DNA from: Rhypophila decipiens
Taxonomy: Eukaryota > Ascomycota > Sordariomycetes > Sordariales > Naviculisporaceae
Length of the DNA: 64,000 bases
Direction: 5' to 3'
Assembly (NCBI GenBank): GCA_033297075.1
Contig: MU858151.1
Span: forward strand, 1-64,000
A program made the translations under genes and the position numbers. The stretch's first letter is position 1. Every line of letters begins with the position of its first letter. Below are positions 54,996 to 64,000 of this stretch, piece after piece. Below the pieces are notes generated by a model that was not told where the DNA came from, did not search any database, and saw only the letters and a program-made list of their open reading frames with translations.

Positions 54996-57257
54996 CTATA
55001 ATCTGTAATATGGGCTGGAATAAGGTGTAGTGTTTGTAATCCCGTCCTGGTACGACGGTGTCATGACATGATGCCTCGGCGCCGCTGAGCCTGGCGGGCA
55101 GGGAGATGCATGGTGTTGAGCATAAAAGTAGTCCGTCTGATGGTCAAACATCGTGTCTGCATTTGTCTCTGTGCTTGGCAGCCACGGACCATTCTCGCCA
55201 GGCGTTGTACCAGTCGAACTGCATTCGTTGTAGTACGTCGCCGTGACGCTGCTCTCTGTCTTGTCTGTCCGATTATCGACATTCTGCCCGTATTGCCCGT
55301 CTGATTCGCCAAGCAAGGTAGAGATCGAGTTGAGCTTGCTGCGGCGGCGGCGTCGTCGATGCTGTAGCTCACGCCCTTCATCGAGCAGACCTGGCTGTGT
55401 GGCAATGTGCCCTGCGCAGCCCGAGTCTCCCCGCTTGCATCTGACCAGGAGCAGAGGCTTGTCCTCCCTCGGCTCCGGGAGGCCATCGCCGCACCCCCAG
55501 TCCTTGGCGGGCACTCCGCTACCGTCCTCGTAAGTATTTCGGAGCAGATGGATCGCCGAAAACGCCCTGAACCGAGCCCATCGATCCTTGTTGATTGGCG
55601 ACATGCTCAGATGCGGGTCGATATCATCGACATCGTACAGGCCCGCGTAGATATTTCTGTGGAAGAGAAGCTTGAGCGTCAGGGCGACTTTCATCACCAA
55701 CAGGACCGCGGCAACGCATGCTGCCACGATGAGACCTGTCAGACTGAAAGTCGTGACCTCTGGTGTAAAGACAACGAAGCCGTCAGCGCCCTCTAGTTGC
55801 ATGGACTTGGTCCTATTGTGAAACCAGTTGGAATTTTCGAACTCCTCCTTGGACGGGTTGAACCTGGTTGTGTCGCCAAGGATGTTCAGCGTGCTGATGT
55901 AGCTGGCGAGGATCAAGCGTTGCATGTCTTGGTGTATACTGGACTGTTGAGCGTTCAGAATGCCCTCCTTGGAATTGAGACTTAACTGAACTGACAGGAT
56001 GGCAGAGGTACCCGCGTCTTCTCCCAATCTCTGTATTGGGGGATTGGCAAGTGCAATGCCAAGCACGTCTCGGAGTACCTGGGGCACTTGGAGAGGTTCG
56101 AGAGACTTCAGATTGTAGCTGCCATTGACCGACCTTTCGCCGCAGCTCCACGTATCTTGGTGCCAACAAGAGAGAACAGGACGACCTCGTTTGATACGAT
56201 ACGGGTACTCTAGATCCTCAGGCTGTTGCCTCTCGGTCAGGTACCATGGGTCTGTCCCTTCCGACGTGCTGTTGTGAAGCGCCGAGGTAAGCATTACTGC
56301 ATACGAGAAATTGCCAGAACGAGCCTGCGCCAGGCGGGTCTCATTGTTGCGGACCATCCTAAAGGTGGCCCGGGGTTGAAACGTGCGATATGGATGGCCC
56401 AGGCCAATGGCGAGGATGTTGTTGGGATCACCAAAAATGGTGTAGTTATCAACGTCCGGGCCAGGAAAACTGGTGTCCAGCCACCCATATTCAGTCCTGC
56501 ACGCCCCATTCACAGATAGAGTCAGGTCTGATGCGCCTTTGAGGCCAAGCTCAGGTCCAGTGATCTTGTAACGGTAATTCAGGCCATACATTGGCTGCTC
56601 GGGGCTTCCGGATGCCGCGATGCCCTCGTCCACTGTGACCTGGACCACGTCGGGACCGATCGCATCGGAAAAGACTTGAACGCTGCTCAGTGCTCTCAGG
56701 GATGCGGCGCCGCGAAGATTTCGGCCTGCTTCACCGCTGAGTGCCATGCTCGCTCTCGGATAGAACAATGCATCGCCCTTGACCGGCGCAACGTTGCCAA
56801 TCTGGAGGAATGCGGGACCAAATACTCCCATGATGGCACCGCCGATAATGACGATGAAGCAGAGAGCAGCAAACAGCAGACCGAAGAGCGTGTCTCGCCA
56901 CGCCGATGCCTGCTTTAGCTTTCTCGGGCCGAAGCAGCCCATGCTCTCGGTGGTAAAGTTGGCCAGGGCTTGTAGTGCGGAGAGAGGACTGGAAGTGTTC
57001 CGGAGCGCGACGAGGGCGACCAGACGCCGGCGCGAGAATCGGTGGGGGGCAAAGTAGATGGTAGCGGCGACAACGAGACTCCATAGCCATGCAAATATAA
57101 AGGTATAGATGACACTAAGGGACGCATTGACAATCTGCCCGTTCTTGGCTGTGAATGAGATGGCCCATATCGATCCATTCGAAACTGGCATCTCAAAAGG
57201 CTTCAAGACCGAGTATGCCGAACTCGGCGGACTGACGTAGAGGCTGGCTCTGTTCAT
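54996..57257 (-). CDS. Large uncharacterised fungal membrane protein
   Basis: 753 residues in a single exon from ATG 57257. Membrane helices are visible at about residues 48-68, 125-148 and 505-530. Between the second and third lies a long extracellular or luminal domain with several Asn-X-Ser/Thr sites (NYTI, NETR, NFSY, NSTS) and Cys residues, including CWHQDTWSCGE. The C-terminal 220 residues are cytosolic, basic then Ser/Thr/Tyr/Pro-rich and disordered. This layout recurs in many ascomycetes as a protein of unknown function. A surface receptor or wall-stress sensor role would fit the topology but is not shown. The intact long frame is good evidence for the gene. Confidence 0.82.
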   Translation of the reverse strand: MNRASLYVSPPSSAYSVLKPFEMPVSNGSIWAISFTAKNGQIVNASLSVIYTFIFAWLWSLVVAATIYFAPHRFSRRRLVALVALRNTSSPLSALQALANFTTESMGCFGPRKLKQASAWRDTLFGLLFAALCFIVIIGGAIMGVFGPAFLQIGNVAPVKGDALFYPRASMALSGEAGRNLRGAASLRALSSVQVFSDAIGPDVVQVTVDEGIAASGSPEQPMYGLNYRYKITGPELGLKGASDLTLSVNGACRTEYGWLDTSFPGPDVDNYTIFGDPNNILAIGLGHPYRTFQPRATFRMVRNNETRLAQARSGNFSYAVMLTSALHNSTSEGTDPWYLTERQQPEDLEYPYRIKRGRPVLSCWHQDTWSCGERSVNGSYNLKSLEPLQVPQVLRDVLGIALANPPIQRLGEDAGTSAILSVQLSLNSKEGILNAQQSSIHQDMQRLILASYISTLNILGDTTRFNPSKEEFENSNWFHNRTKSMQLEGADGFVVFTPEVTTFSLTGLIVAACVAAVLLVMKVALTLKLLFHRNIYAGLYDVDDIDPHLSMSPINKDRWARFRAFSAIHLLRNTYEDGSGVPAKDWGCGDGLPEPREDKPLLLVRCKRGDSGCAGHIATQPGLLDEGRELQHRRRRRRSKLNSISTLLGESDGQYGQNVDNRTDKTESSVTATYYNECSSTGTTPGENGPWLPSTETNADTMFDHQTDYFYAQHHASPCPPGSAAPRHHVMTPSYQDGITNTTPYSSPYYRL

Positions 57258-58643
57258 GGCTGGCGACTGCTGGAGGATGGTCTATACTCGCGGGTGGTAT
57301 CAGGTGCCAATCAGTACCGGACAAATGTAACAACACGGTACTATGTGGTTTCGATCAGGGATCGAAACTAATAAATAATAACTTGGATTCAAGATTGATC
57401 ATGCTATAAAGGTTTCGACCAATTTCACATGGCCGCTTGCTCATTTTCTGCGATCCCTTCCCGATATGTAGCAGCCATGGCCCATAAGAGCGCGCAACGC
57501 CTTTGCTACGATTTACCCTCTGATACCCGATATTGACGTCGAGGCTCTGATGGACCCCAACCTGGAACCACCCTTGAGGAACCCAAGCCTCCACCCTTCT
57601 ATTTCTAGCGCATAACCTGCAAGCCAGCCGCCATTCAGTAGGCGTACGAATCTCTGTCTATCATGTTATCAGCATGGTTATCAGTCCTTCCCCGCGTACC
57701 ATCCCACGCACTTCCATGGGCCATGCACCATTTACTGCTGCCTGACAAGCCGCGACTCTTGGCGCCTCATTGGTTGAGCCACCATTCACATGCAGGTCTG
57801 GCGGGGACGGCGGCTCTGCGCAACAATCAATGAGCCACTGTGATCTCTTATCGAGCGGCAATTGTGGGGAGAGTGCGAGAAAGCAAGATGGGGGCCGTCC
57901 CGCTAGACCGCATCCTCCGGGCCGCAGCAAGCCACGCGGGCCGATGAATGGCCCGATGGATCGGAGCTGGGCCTTTGGTGCTCGAGGGGCCGCTGGCCGG
58001 CAGAGCGTCACCAACCTGAACATCGAGTACAGCTCGCCGTCCTATCACGGGCCGCAGCTAACACCGCCTGACTCACCGATGCATAGTCTAACCGCTTTGG
58101 TGAGCTGTTGCTTACACACATCTCTCCAAACGGGACCTTTTCACTCGAATATCAAGAGCCTGCCTCAGCTGCAGACGCACCTCGCCCATCTACGTACGGA
58201 CCCAGCCCCTCCTGTTCTTTTTGCACTTTGGGCGCAGGAAAAGCAGACTCTTTATGATAACTGTTCCTCCAAACTTCAGCACAATTGTCTCCATCGGTTA
58301 CTGCGGCTACGGCTGGACCTTGAGCCTCCATAAATATTGTGATGCATGCACTGGGCGCTATTGATCTTGGCGACGCACGTGGCTCCAGGAAGTTCGGTGT
58401 CTGCTCGGGTCGTTGCACCAGTTCTGCACCGCAGAGCCTCGTTCTTTCAAAAGGTAATGATTGATCTTGTTCTATTGTATGGCAGGATGTGACTAGCAGT
58501 AGCACTGGGTAAAGGCGTGATGGCAGAACCAACAACTACCGACTACATAATCACTGGGATTCCAGCAGATCAAGTGAGTTGATATGCTTGCTCTCACGCA
58601 TCATCCATCTCTCTGTCCTTTCAGAGTATCAGAGAAGCCTATC
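57258..58643. other. Intergenic; one long but doubtful open frame
   Basis: A 187-codon plus-strand frame at 57770-58333 is open but has no family resemblance and a poor start; it may be an old pseudogene. Otherwise nothing is seen. Confidence 0.4.
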
Positions 58644-60668
58644 ATGACTGCCCAAAAGACCCTCCAGCTCTTCCTATTCCTCTTCATCTTTACCATCGGC
58701 TCCTCTGCCCAATCCCTGCTGGACGTTCTCCGCAAGGAAGGGTTCACGCGATGGGCGGCCGTATTGGAGAGTCCCCAAAATGCGGGTGTCCTCGGCTACC
58801 CTCACAATCTCATCATCTACACTCCTACAAACGCAGCCATTGCTCGACAGCAGCTGTCCGGTGGTGTTAACAGGCGGCAGGTGAGCGATGCCGACATTCT
58901 AGCTGCGTTCTTAGCAGTTCCAGAATCCGGCAATGACGGTCTCTACAAACGCAGCAATCCGACATGCAATCCAGACATTGCCGGCCCAGGGACCGAAGAC
59001 CTAATGACGCTGCTCAATGACCCCGAGTTTGTCAATCTTCCTCTGGGCCAGAACGCCAGCATTGTCCAGAAAAACATGCCCAAAGGAACACTGCCCATTG
59101 TGCTGACCGGCCTTGGCGACACCGTCAGAGTCATTGCCGAGGACATTCCCTTTGACAAGGGCGTCATCCGGCCCATCTCCGGCTGGTTTACCCTGCCACA
59201 ATTGCTGTCAGAGACGCTGCCTTTTCTTGGTGCCGACAAGGTCCTTGGCGTGCTGGAGAGAACCGGTCTCATTGACGACTTTGACAATCGCACCGGCATT
59301 ACCTTTTTGGCCCCAGAAGACCCAGCATTTCCATCCAACCTCGCAGACGACGTGCTTGCCGATATTCTGCGCCGCCATCTGATCGTCGGCCTGCCCACCT
59401 TTACTTCGGATATCAACCACGGCGACACGTTCAGGACCCTGGCTGGGACCACAGTGACTGTCACCATCACGTGCGGCGAGGTGTCCATCGGGGGCGCCCG
59501 GATCCTCTCTGGAGACACGATCATCAAGAACGGCGTGGTCCACATCATCGACTCGGTAAGTAACCGTCATGGAACCGTGGTATGTAAATGCCGTATGCTA
59601 ACAGGTCCTTACTAGCTCATCGAGGCACCCATCGTGGTGACGACAACCCAGGTTCAGACGGTAACCGAGACCGTGACTCCGTGCCTCCAGTCGACAGCAA
59701 GCACGACGCAATCGGAGCCTGAGATCACATCCGCGCCGTCGAGCATATACCAGCCGCCGTACACGACCTCGTCCAATTTGCCGCTGTCGCCTCCAGTACC
59801 TACGTTTGGGTCGTCATCTTATTCCCCGCCACCGGCACCCTCCCTATCAAGCTCCTCAGGCATTATACCTCCGCCGCCGCCGCCGCCTATCAGCTCTTCT
59901 ATTCCGTCGATATCATCCTCGAGCTCTTCAACACCTCCAAGCTCCTCTCCCACCACTTCCGAGCCCAGCCAGCCTTCCAGTAGCTCGCCTCCTGCACTGT
60001 CTTCATCCTCCACCAGCCAGAGCACCCCCTACGTCGAGTCCTCTTCCACCACTTCCGAGCCCAGCCAGCCTTCAAGCAGCTCACCTCTACCGCCATCATC
60101 ATCGTCCATCAGCCAGAGCACCCCTTACGCCGAGTCGTCCTCTTCCACTACTTCCGAGCCTAGCCAGCCTTCCAGTAGCTCGCCGCCTCCACTGTCTTCA
60201 TTGTCCATCAGCCAGAGCACCCCCTACGCCGAGTCCTCTTCCACCACTTCCGAGCCCAGCCCGCCTTCAAGCAGCTCGCCTCTACCGCCGTCATCATCGT
60301 CCATAAGCGAAAGCACTCCTTGCCCCGAGTCCTCTTCTTTGACGTCCTCCAGCATTTATATACCACCGTCATCAAGCTCTGCACCGCCAGTGTATCCAAC
60401 TCACCCTGTCTACTCAAACACGACCTCCTCAAAGCCAACTGAACCGTCGTCTACTCCATGCGAGTCGGATCAGACGCCACCAACCCCATCTAGTTCCGAG
60501 TCGTGGGTGGTCTACAGCTCCACCACGCTAGTGACATCGCACAAGCAAAGTTCAAGTGCGCCAGCCCCGCCCGCGTATGAGCCTGTCGTGACAGCCTCTT
60601 CATGGCCATCGGAGCCTTATCCCACATCAATCACCGATGGTGGACATGGGTATGGACGAGGTGAATAA
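58644..60668 (+). CDS. Secreted two-domain fasciclin (FAS1) protein with Ser/Pro repeat tail
   Basis: 654 residues from exons 58644-59555 and 59616-60668; the intron is 60 bp (GTAAGT donor, ACTAG acceptor). A signal peptide covers about residues 1-22. Two FAS1 domains follow (about 23-135 and 165-310). Typical landmarks are IIYTPTNAAIA in the first, TFLAPEDPAFP in the second, and NGVVHIIDSLIEAP across the splice. Residues about 330-640 are a mucin-like Ser/Thr/Pro region with tandem repeats, likely heavily O-glycosylated. No hydrophobic GPI tail is present, so the protein is probably wall-bound through its glycans or released. FAS1 proteins act in adhesion and are linked in fungi to surface attachment and conidia. 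Confidence 0.9.
59945..60329 (+). repeat. 96-99-bp in-frame tandem repeat, four units
   Basis: Each unit encodes about 32 residues of the form STTSEPSQPSSSSP, then a Pro/Leu/Ser stretch, then SISQSTPYAE. Units 2 and 4 are closer to each other (PLPPSSSS), as are units 1 and 3 (PPALSS/PPPLSS), suggesting a duplication of a two-unit block. Lengths keep the reading frame. Confidence 0.85.
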
Positions 60669-61963
60669 AAAGTGGTGTGTCTCCAGCATTCAAAGTGGCA
60701 AGTGGGTCTTGTCCGTCAGCCTTGTGAAAGCTCCTTGATGATCTATGATCCTCCGACGTTCCTTAATACTATAATGTTTATTTCTATACCATAGTGCCTA
60801 ATCTACCATTTTGGCCTCCCGTATCGTGCTTTGCCTTGCATCCCTCTATGAAATGTCACGGAAGAAACAATAGCAGCTTTTCTTGCTACTTTTACTTTTC
60901 GTCTTTTCCAATCTTTGAATTATGCTTCTATGTGACACGCTATACATCAGGGAGAACTACTGAGTTGAAGAGCGAGCTGCATCAAAGAGGTAATTCTGCA
61001 CGCCCAAGGCAGAGCGGCAAGCACAGATCCAAGGGAACCAAAAGGTTACCTTGTGTCTAGCAGCATACCTCATCCGAACAATAGACCGCATCTGAAAGAA
61101 AATCGAATTGTAAACTACCGCCATGGGCGCGAAAAGGGTCTTCTGACAGCCGCAACACGCAGGAGCGTTGCAGAAAGAAACTCAAGAAAGCGGCAGCGAT
61201 CCAGCGCGTATTCTTCATCCGAACTTGCGAAGAGGCCCCACAGAATCAGTCACTGCACAAATTATGCTACGACAGTCGAGGAACGTCCAGCATGTCCTGG
61301 CTACAAGGAGAGCAGTGTTGAACAGCTGTAAATAATGAGACAGTATCACTACTTCACCTCCAAGACTGAGATATTATTTGCAGATTTGCCAAATCACAGA
61401 ACTAGATCTAGGTCGGAGAGCTTTCTTGCCTTACTCTGCAGTATAAATGGACAGGCAATGGGGAAGTGATCAAGTAAAGTCAACAGCAGGCAGTTCAACC
61501 GACCCCCATCTCCCATACAGGTCCAGATTTGATCTCGAAACCAGTGGCAGGCCGGGAACCTTATATATTTTAGCACCAGGGCCCGTTGCTTGGGACGGCA
61601 GACAACCTGCGTTGGATAATATGGATCTCGACCGAGATATTGGGATCACATAGCAAGCAAGGTACCCTTCGGCCAGGGGAAATGACGGCTGTGTCTCCAC
61701 TTAAGCCGGAAAAGCTGACACCAGTGAGTGCGGCAGGCTGTTGTACATTGCGAGATTGTTGACATGCCCCTCCCACTACCCATTCATCTGATATTCAGAG
61801 CTTACGAGCACTGTGCAGAGCAACAGAAAACTAGCAGCCAAGTGGGTCCTCTGCCGGTGATTTCAAGAGCAGTCTGCGCAGACTACGTCTATAAATTGAT
61901 GAGTTGATGGACTGTTCCTGTTCTCTTCCCTTCTGTTCTCCAACCCACCATCACAAACCAATC
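60669..61963. other. Intergenic, no supported gene
   Basis: Short frames only. The right end is the promoter and leader of the small zinc-ribbon-like gene. Confidence 0.5.
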
Positions 61964-62032
61964 GTGAGTACCCAACATCCCCACACCATTTCAGCACCGC
62001 TTCAATGCTAACAACCTTCTCTGGCCCAACAG
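61964..62032 (+). other. Probable 5'UTR intron of the small Cys-rich gene
   Basis: 69-bp sequence with donor GTGAGT, a branch-like GCTAACA about 25 bases before the end, and acceptor CCAACAG three bases before the ATG at 62036. Confidence 0.6.
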
Positions 62033-62035
62033 AAA

Positions 62036-62332
62036 ATGAACAATAACAACAAGTCTGGAATGACCCAGAACGCCTTGGCACGCGGCGGCCGAGGAAACCC
62101 AGGTTCAACGACCTGGGCGGAGGCCTTCGCGGAGGATCTGGCCGACCTCCACCCCTGGCAGCGCTATGACGTGCTGGACCGGTTGGGACAATCCCGCCGT
62201 GACCGGTTCTTTGCGAGCCTGCCGGACTGGGCGATGCGCGGGCTCTTCCGGGAGCTCGAGCACGCCTGGTGGCCGTGCGTCCGCTGCGGCGACGACGGTC
62301 GGGGGTGCCAATGGTGCCCAGGCCCAAGATAA
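62036..62332 (+). CDS. Small protein with C-terminal paired-Cys motif
   Basis: 98 residues. An Asn-rich start and Gly/Arg-rich stretch are followed by a helical, acidic and aromatic middle (AEDLADLHPWQRYDVLDRL) and end with CVRCGDDGRGCQWC. The two CxxC knuckles look like a compact zinc ribbon. A likely intron directly before the ATG and the clean motif support a real gene. I do not know the family. A protein- or nucleic-acid-binding adaptor is possible. Immediately downstream the DNA is a G-rich tract. Confidence 0.6.
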   Translation: MNNNNKSGMTQNALARGGRGNPGSTTWAEAFAEDLADLHPWQRYDVLDRLGQSRRDRFFASLPDWAMRGLFRELEHAWWPCVRCGDDGRGCQWCPGPR

Positions 62333-62966
62333 TCGGTTTGGTCGGTGGGCGCGGTGGGCGCGGCGGGCGCGGTGTCTGGTGTTTTCGGACGGGGGGGGAA
62401 GGGGAGGTGGGGGGGGGGGGGGGATTCTTCTTTCAATTGTCTGGCTCGTAATTGGGGGTGGGGTGTACGATATAAATTCAACTCGTTCGGCCGGCACTTT
62501 CTGCTTCCCTCTTGCTCAGTATGCCTTGCGTGATCCTATGTCGTACGCTGCACTGTGATGCTGTATTATTTATGTTCTTGTCTGAATTCTCGTGCCTGTG
62601 GGTTCCCAGTATGGGTGATATTCATGCCTTTGGGCTTCCTAGATGTCGTCGTTTTATCCAATTCCCGATCAGCGTATCACGGCAAAGAGCCTTGCCTGTA
62701 ACCGCTGTTTCTACTCCGTAAATGGGTCCAGTCCACACATGGATATGTAATGCTCAGCTCGTATCCGTCCACAATGAACCAAGAGAACTGCGAGGGCTGG
62801 CTGATATTCCAACATTGCGAAAAGTGCAAAGACAAACAACATGGACTCAAGCGCCTCCAGTTGCTAACGGGCTAGTGCTTCTTGAATGTGGATAGATCGC
62901 CAATACCAGGTATCAAACTAGTCGCTATATATCGAGCAAAAAAGCATTCTCCCTCAGCCTCCGCCG
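62333..62966. other. G-rich tract and intergenic region
   Basis: GGGCGCGGT-type triplets at about 62347-62372 are followed by long G-runs at 62391-62423, including a run of 16 G. The plus strand could form G-quadruplexes just after the stop codon of the small Cys-rich gene. No gene beyond this. Confidence 0.6.
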
Positions 62967-64000
62967 CTATGCCTCCCTGCTTTCCGCCGCCTTGTAATGC
63001 TGTGTAAAGTCATAGCGGACCTCGTTAAATCCCAGCAACAGCTCCTTCAAGAACGGCTGATCCTCCTTGCCCTTTCTCAGCAGCTGCATGAATTCGTCCC
63101 TCTCCAGCCTCGTCTGTGGGTCGCTGTCCGTCACGCGCCGGAAGTTCTCTTGCGAGATGGGGTCGATGACCGTCTTCCACTTTTCCCTCCTCTTCTCCGA
63201 GTATATGTCGAGAATGCCTGGGTCTGCTTTGCCGTCCCAGATTCCAGCCAGGCAGTCATACAGCCCGCCGACGTCCACGAATCCGCCTGTGATACCAAGC
63301 CCGCCCCACGGGTTACACAAATGCGCCGCATCAGCCGCGAGCATGATCCGTCCGACGGTAAACTTGGGCGCGCATCGCTGGTGCATTTTGTAGGGAGAAA
63401 GGTTGACGATGCGGTACTCAGACGGCTTGGGGTTGCCGGGGAGGATGGTCTCGAATTTCCACGGCTGGCGGGCGAGGTATTCCTCTCGGGTGAGGCCGGG
63501 CTTTTCTCCGTAGGTGATACGATACATGCCGTCTTGGGTTATCCTGGCTGCCATCTGAGCGTGTGCATGCGTTAGTCAGTATCGAATGGGGGTTGAAATC
63601 GTTTAGGAGAACTCACGTAAAAGTGCTCCGGGTGAATGATGAAATTGGCGTCGTGAAAGCCAAACTTGCCCTCAAAGTCGTAGAATGTCTGTCAGGATAC
63701 ATGTCAGCAAGTGATCCTATGCTCCAACTTCGTCAGTCAGGAGCCGCTCACATTCGTAGCAATAATCTGTGCATCCCAAGTAAAGCCCGGAAAGTCATCG
63801 CCAAACAGACTCTTGCGGACGACACTGCCTGCGCCATCGCATCCGACTATGTAGTCTGCCTCGAGCCTCTTCTTCTCCATGACTGGTTTTTCGCCGTCCC
63901 CTTCGCCCTCCACAACCTCAACGTCCAGCCACGCCTTGCCCTCATCCTGCTCCACCTTGACAACGCGATGGTTGAACAGGACGTCGCCGCCCAGCCTCCT
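62967..64000 (-). CDS. FAD-binding monooxygenase, C-terminal part (5' end outside window)
   Basis: Three exons lie in the window: 64000-63752, 63688-63617 and 63554-62967. Introns are 63 and 62 bp with GTGAGC and GTGAGT donors. They encode 303 residues. The DG motif is VGCDGAGSVVRKSLFG. The GD motif appears as LAADAAHLCNPWGGLGITGGF, with Ala before Asp where Gly is usual. The middle exon carries FHDANFIIHPEHFY. This places it among the aromatic hydroxylases that use NAD(P)H, FAD and O2. It differs clearly from the monooxygenase at 24306-25872 and is not a recent duplicate. The N-terminal GxGxxG region lies beyond the window edge, so completeness cannot be judged. Confidence 0.88.

Noticed and set aside
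57770..58333. 187-codon plus-strand open frame
   Set aside because: Poor start, no domain, odd composition; noted only as a possible pseudogene.
1..64000. CRISPR arrays, bacterial operons, ribosome binding sites
   Set aside because: None present; introns, gene families and spacing show a eukaryotic (fungal) nuclear sequence.

Overview
The window is nuclear DNA of a filamentous ascomycete, most likely a Sordariomycete (Hypocreales is my guess from overall flavour, not proven). The evidence is intron style and gene content. Every multi-exon gene is interrupted by short introns of 50-75 bp with GT-AG ends and, where I checked, CTGAC/CTAAC-like branch sites. The gene families are typically fungal: GH76 wall enzyme, UstYa/DUF3328 protein, fungal rhodopsin-domain membrane protein, NACHT-type NLR, ferric reductase, fasciclin protein and hexose transporter. 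Intergenic regions are long, and some repeats show C-to-T decay in a CpA context that looks like repeat-induced point mutation (RIP). Exon joins below were worked out by hand from reading frame and splice sites.

Layout. 0-7.9 kb: a poorly supported minus-strand gene, a fold-back element with an array of AGTC-type units inside, a secreted PI-PLC-like protein, a 22-bp minisatellite and an uncharacterised ORF that stops beside an AT-rich block. 7.9-12.3 kb: two low-complexity minus-strand proteins, with a dispersed G/C-hairpin repeat present twice plus a fold-back remnant. 12.6-19.4 kb: the most interesting block. It holds a microbial-type opsin, a small protein built from two copies of a Cys-Pro-Val/His module, a DUF3328 (UstYa-like) protein and a ferric/cupric reductase. 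20.6-28.8 kb: a disordered repeat-bearing protein, a GH76 GPI-type wall mannanase-like enzyme, an FAD monooxygenase convergent with it, a tRNA-Gly(TCC) and two small hypothetical genes. 28.8-36.4 kb: about 7.6 kb in which I can support no gene. 36.6-48.3 kb: hexose transporter, GNAT acetyltransferase, MetE C-terminal-like zinc protein, a three-repeat gelsolin/severin and a seven-helix fungal rhodopsin-domain protein. 48.4-54.5 kb: a large NLR (fungal STAND N-terminal domain plus NACHT), a GFA/CENP-V-type zinc protein, a small RNase-H-like protein and an interrupted tRNA-like sequence. 55-64 kb: a large uncharacterised membrane protein, a two-domain fasciclin protein with Ser/Pro repeats, a small zinc-ribbon-like protein behind a 5'UTR intron, and the 3' part of a second FAD monooxygenase that runs off the window.

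The genes do not form one pathway. Loose themes are cell surface and wall (PI-PLC, GH76, fasciclin), redox and metal handling (ferric reductase, Cys-Pro-Val protein, DUF3328), light sensing (opsin) and self/non-self surveillance (NLR). The best candidate for something undescribed is the Cys-Pro-Val/His repeat protein at 14941-15396, which sits among redox-type neighbours.
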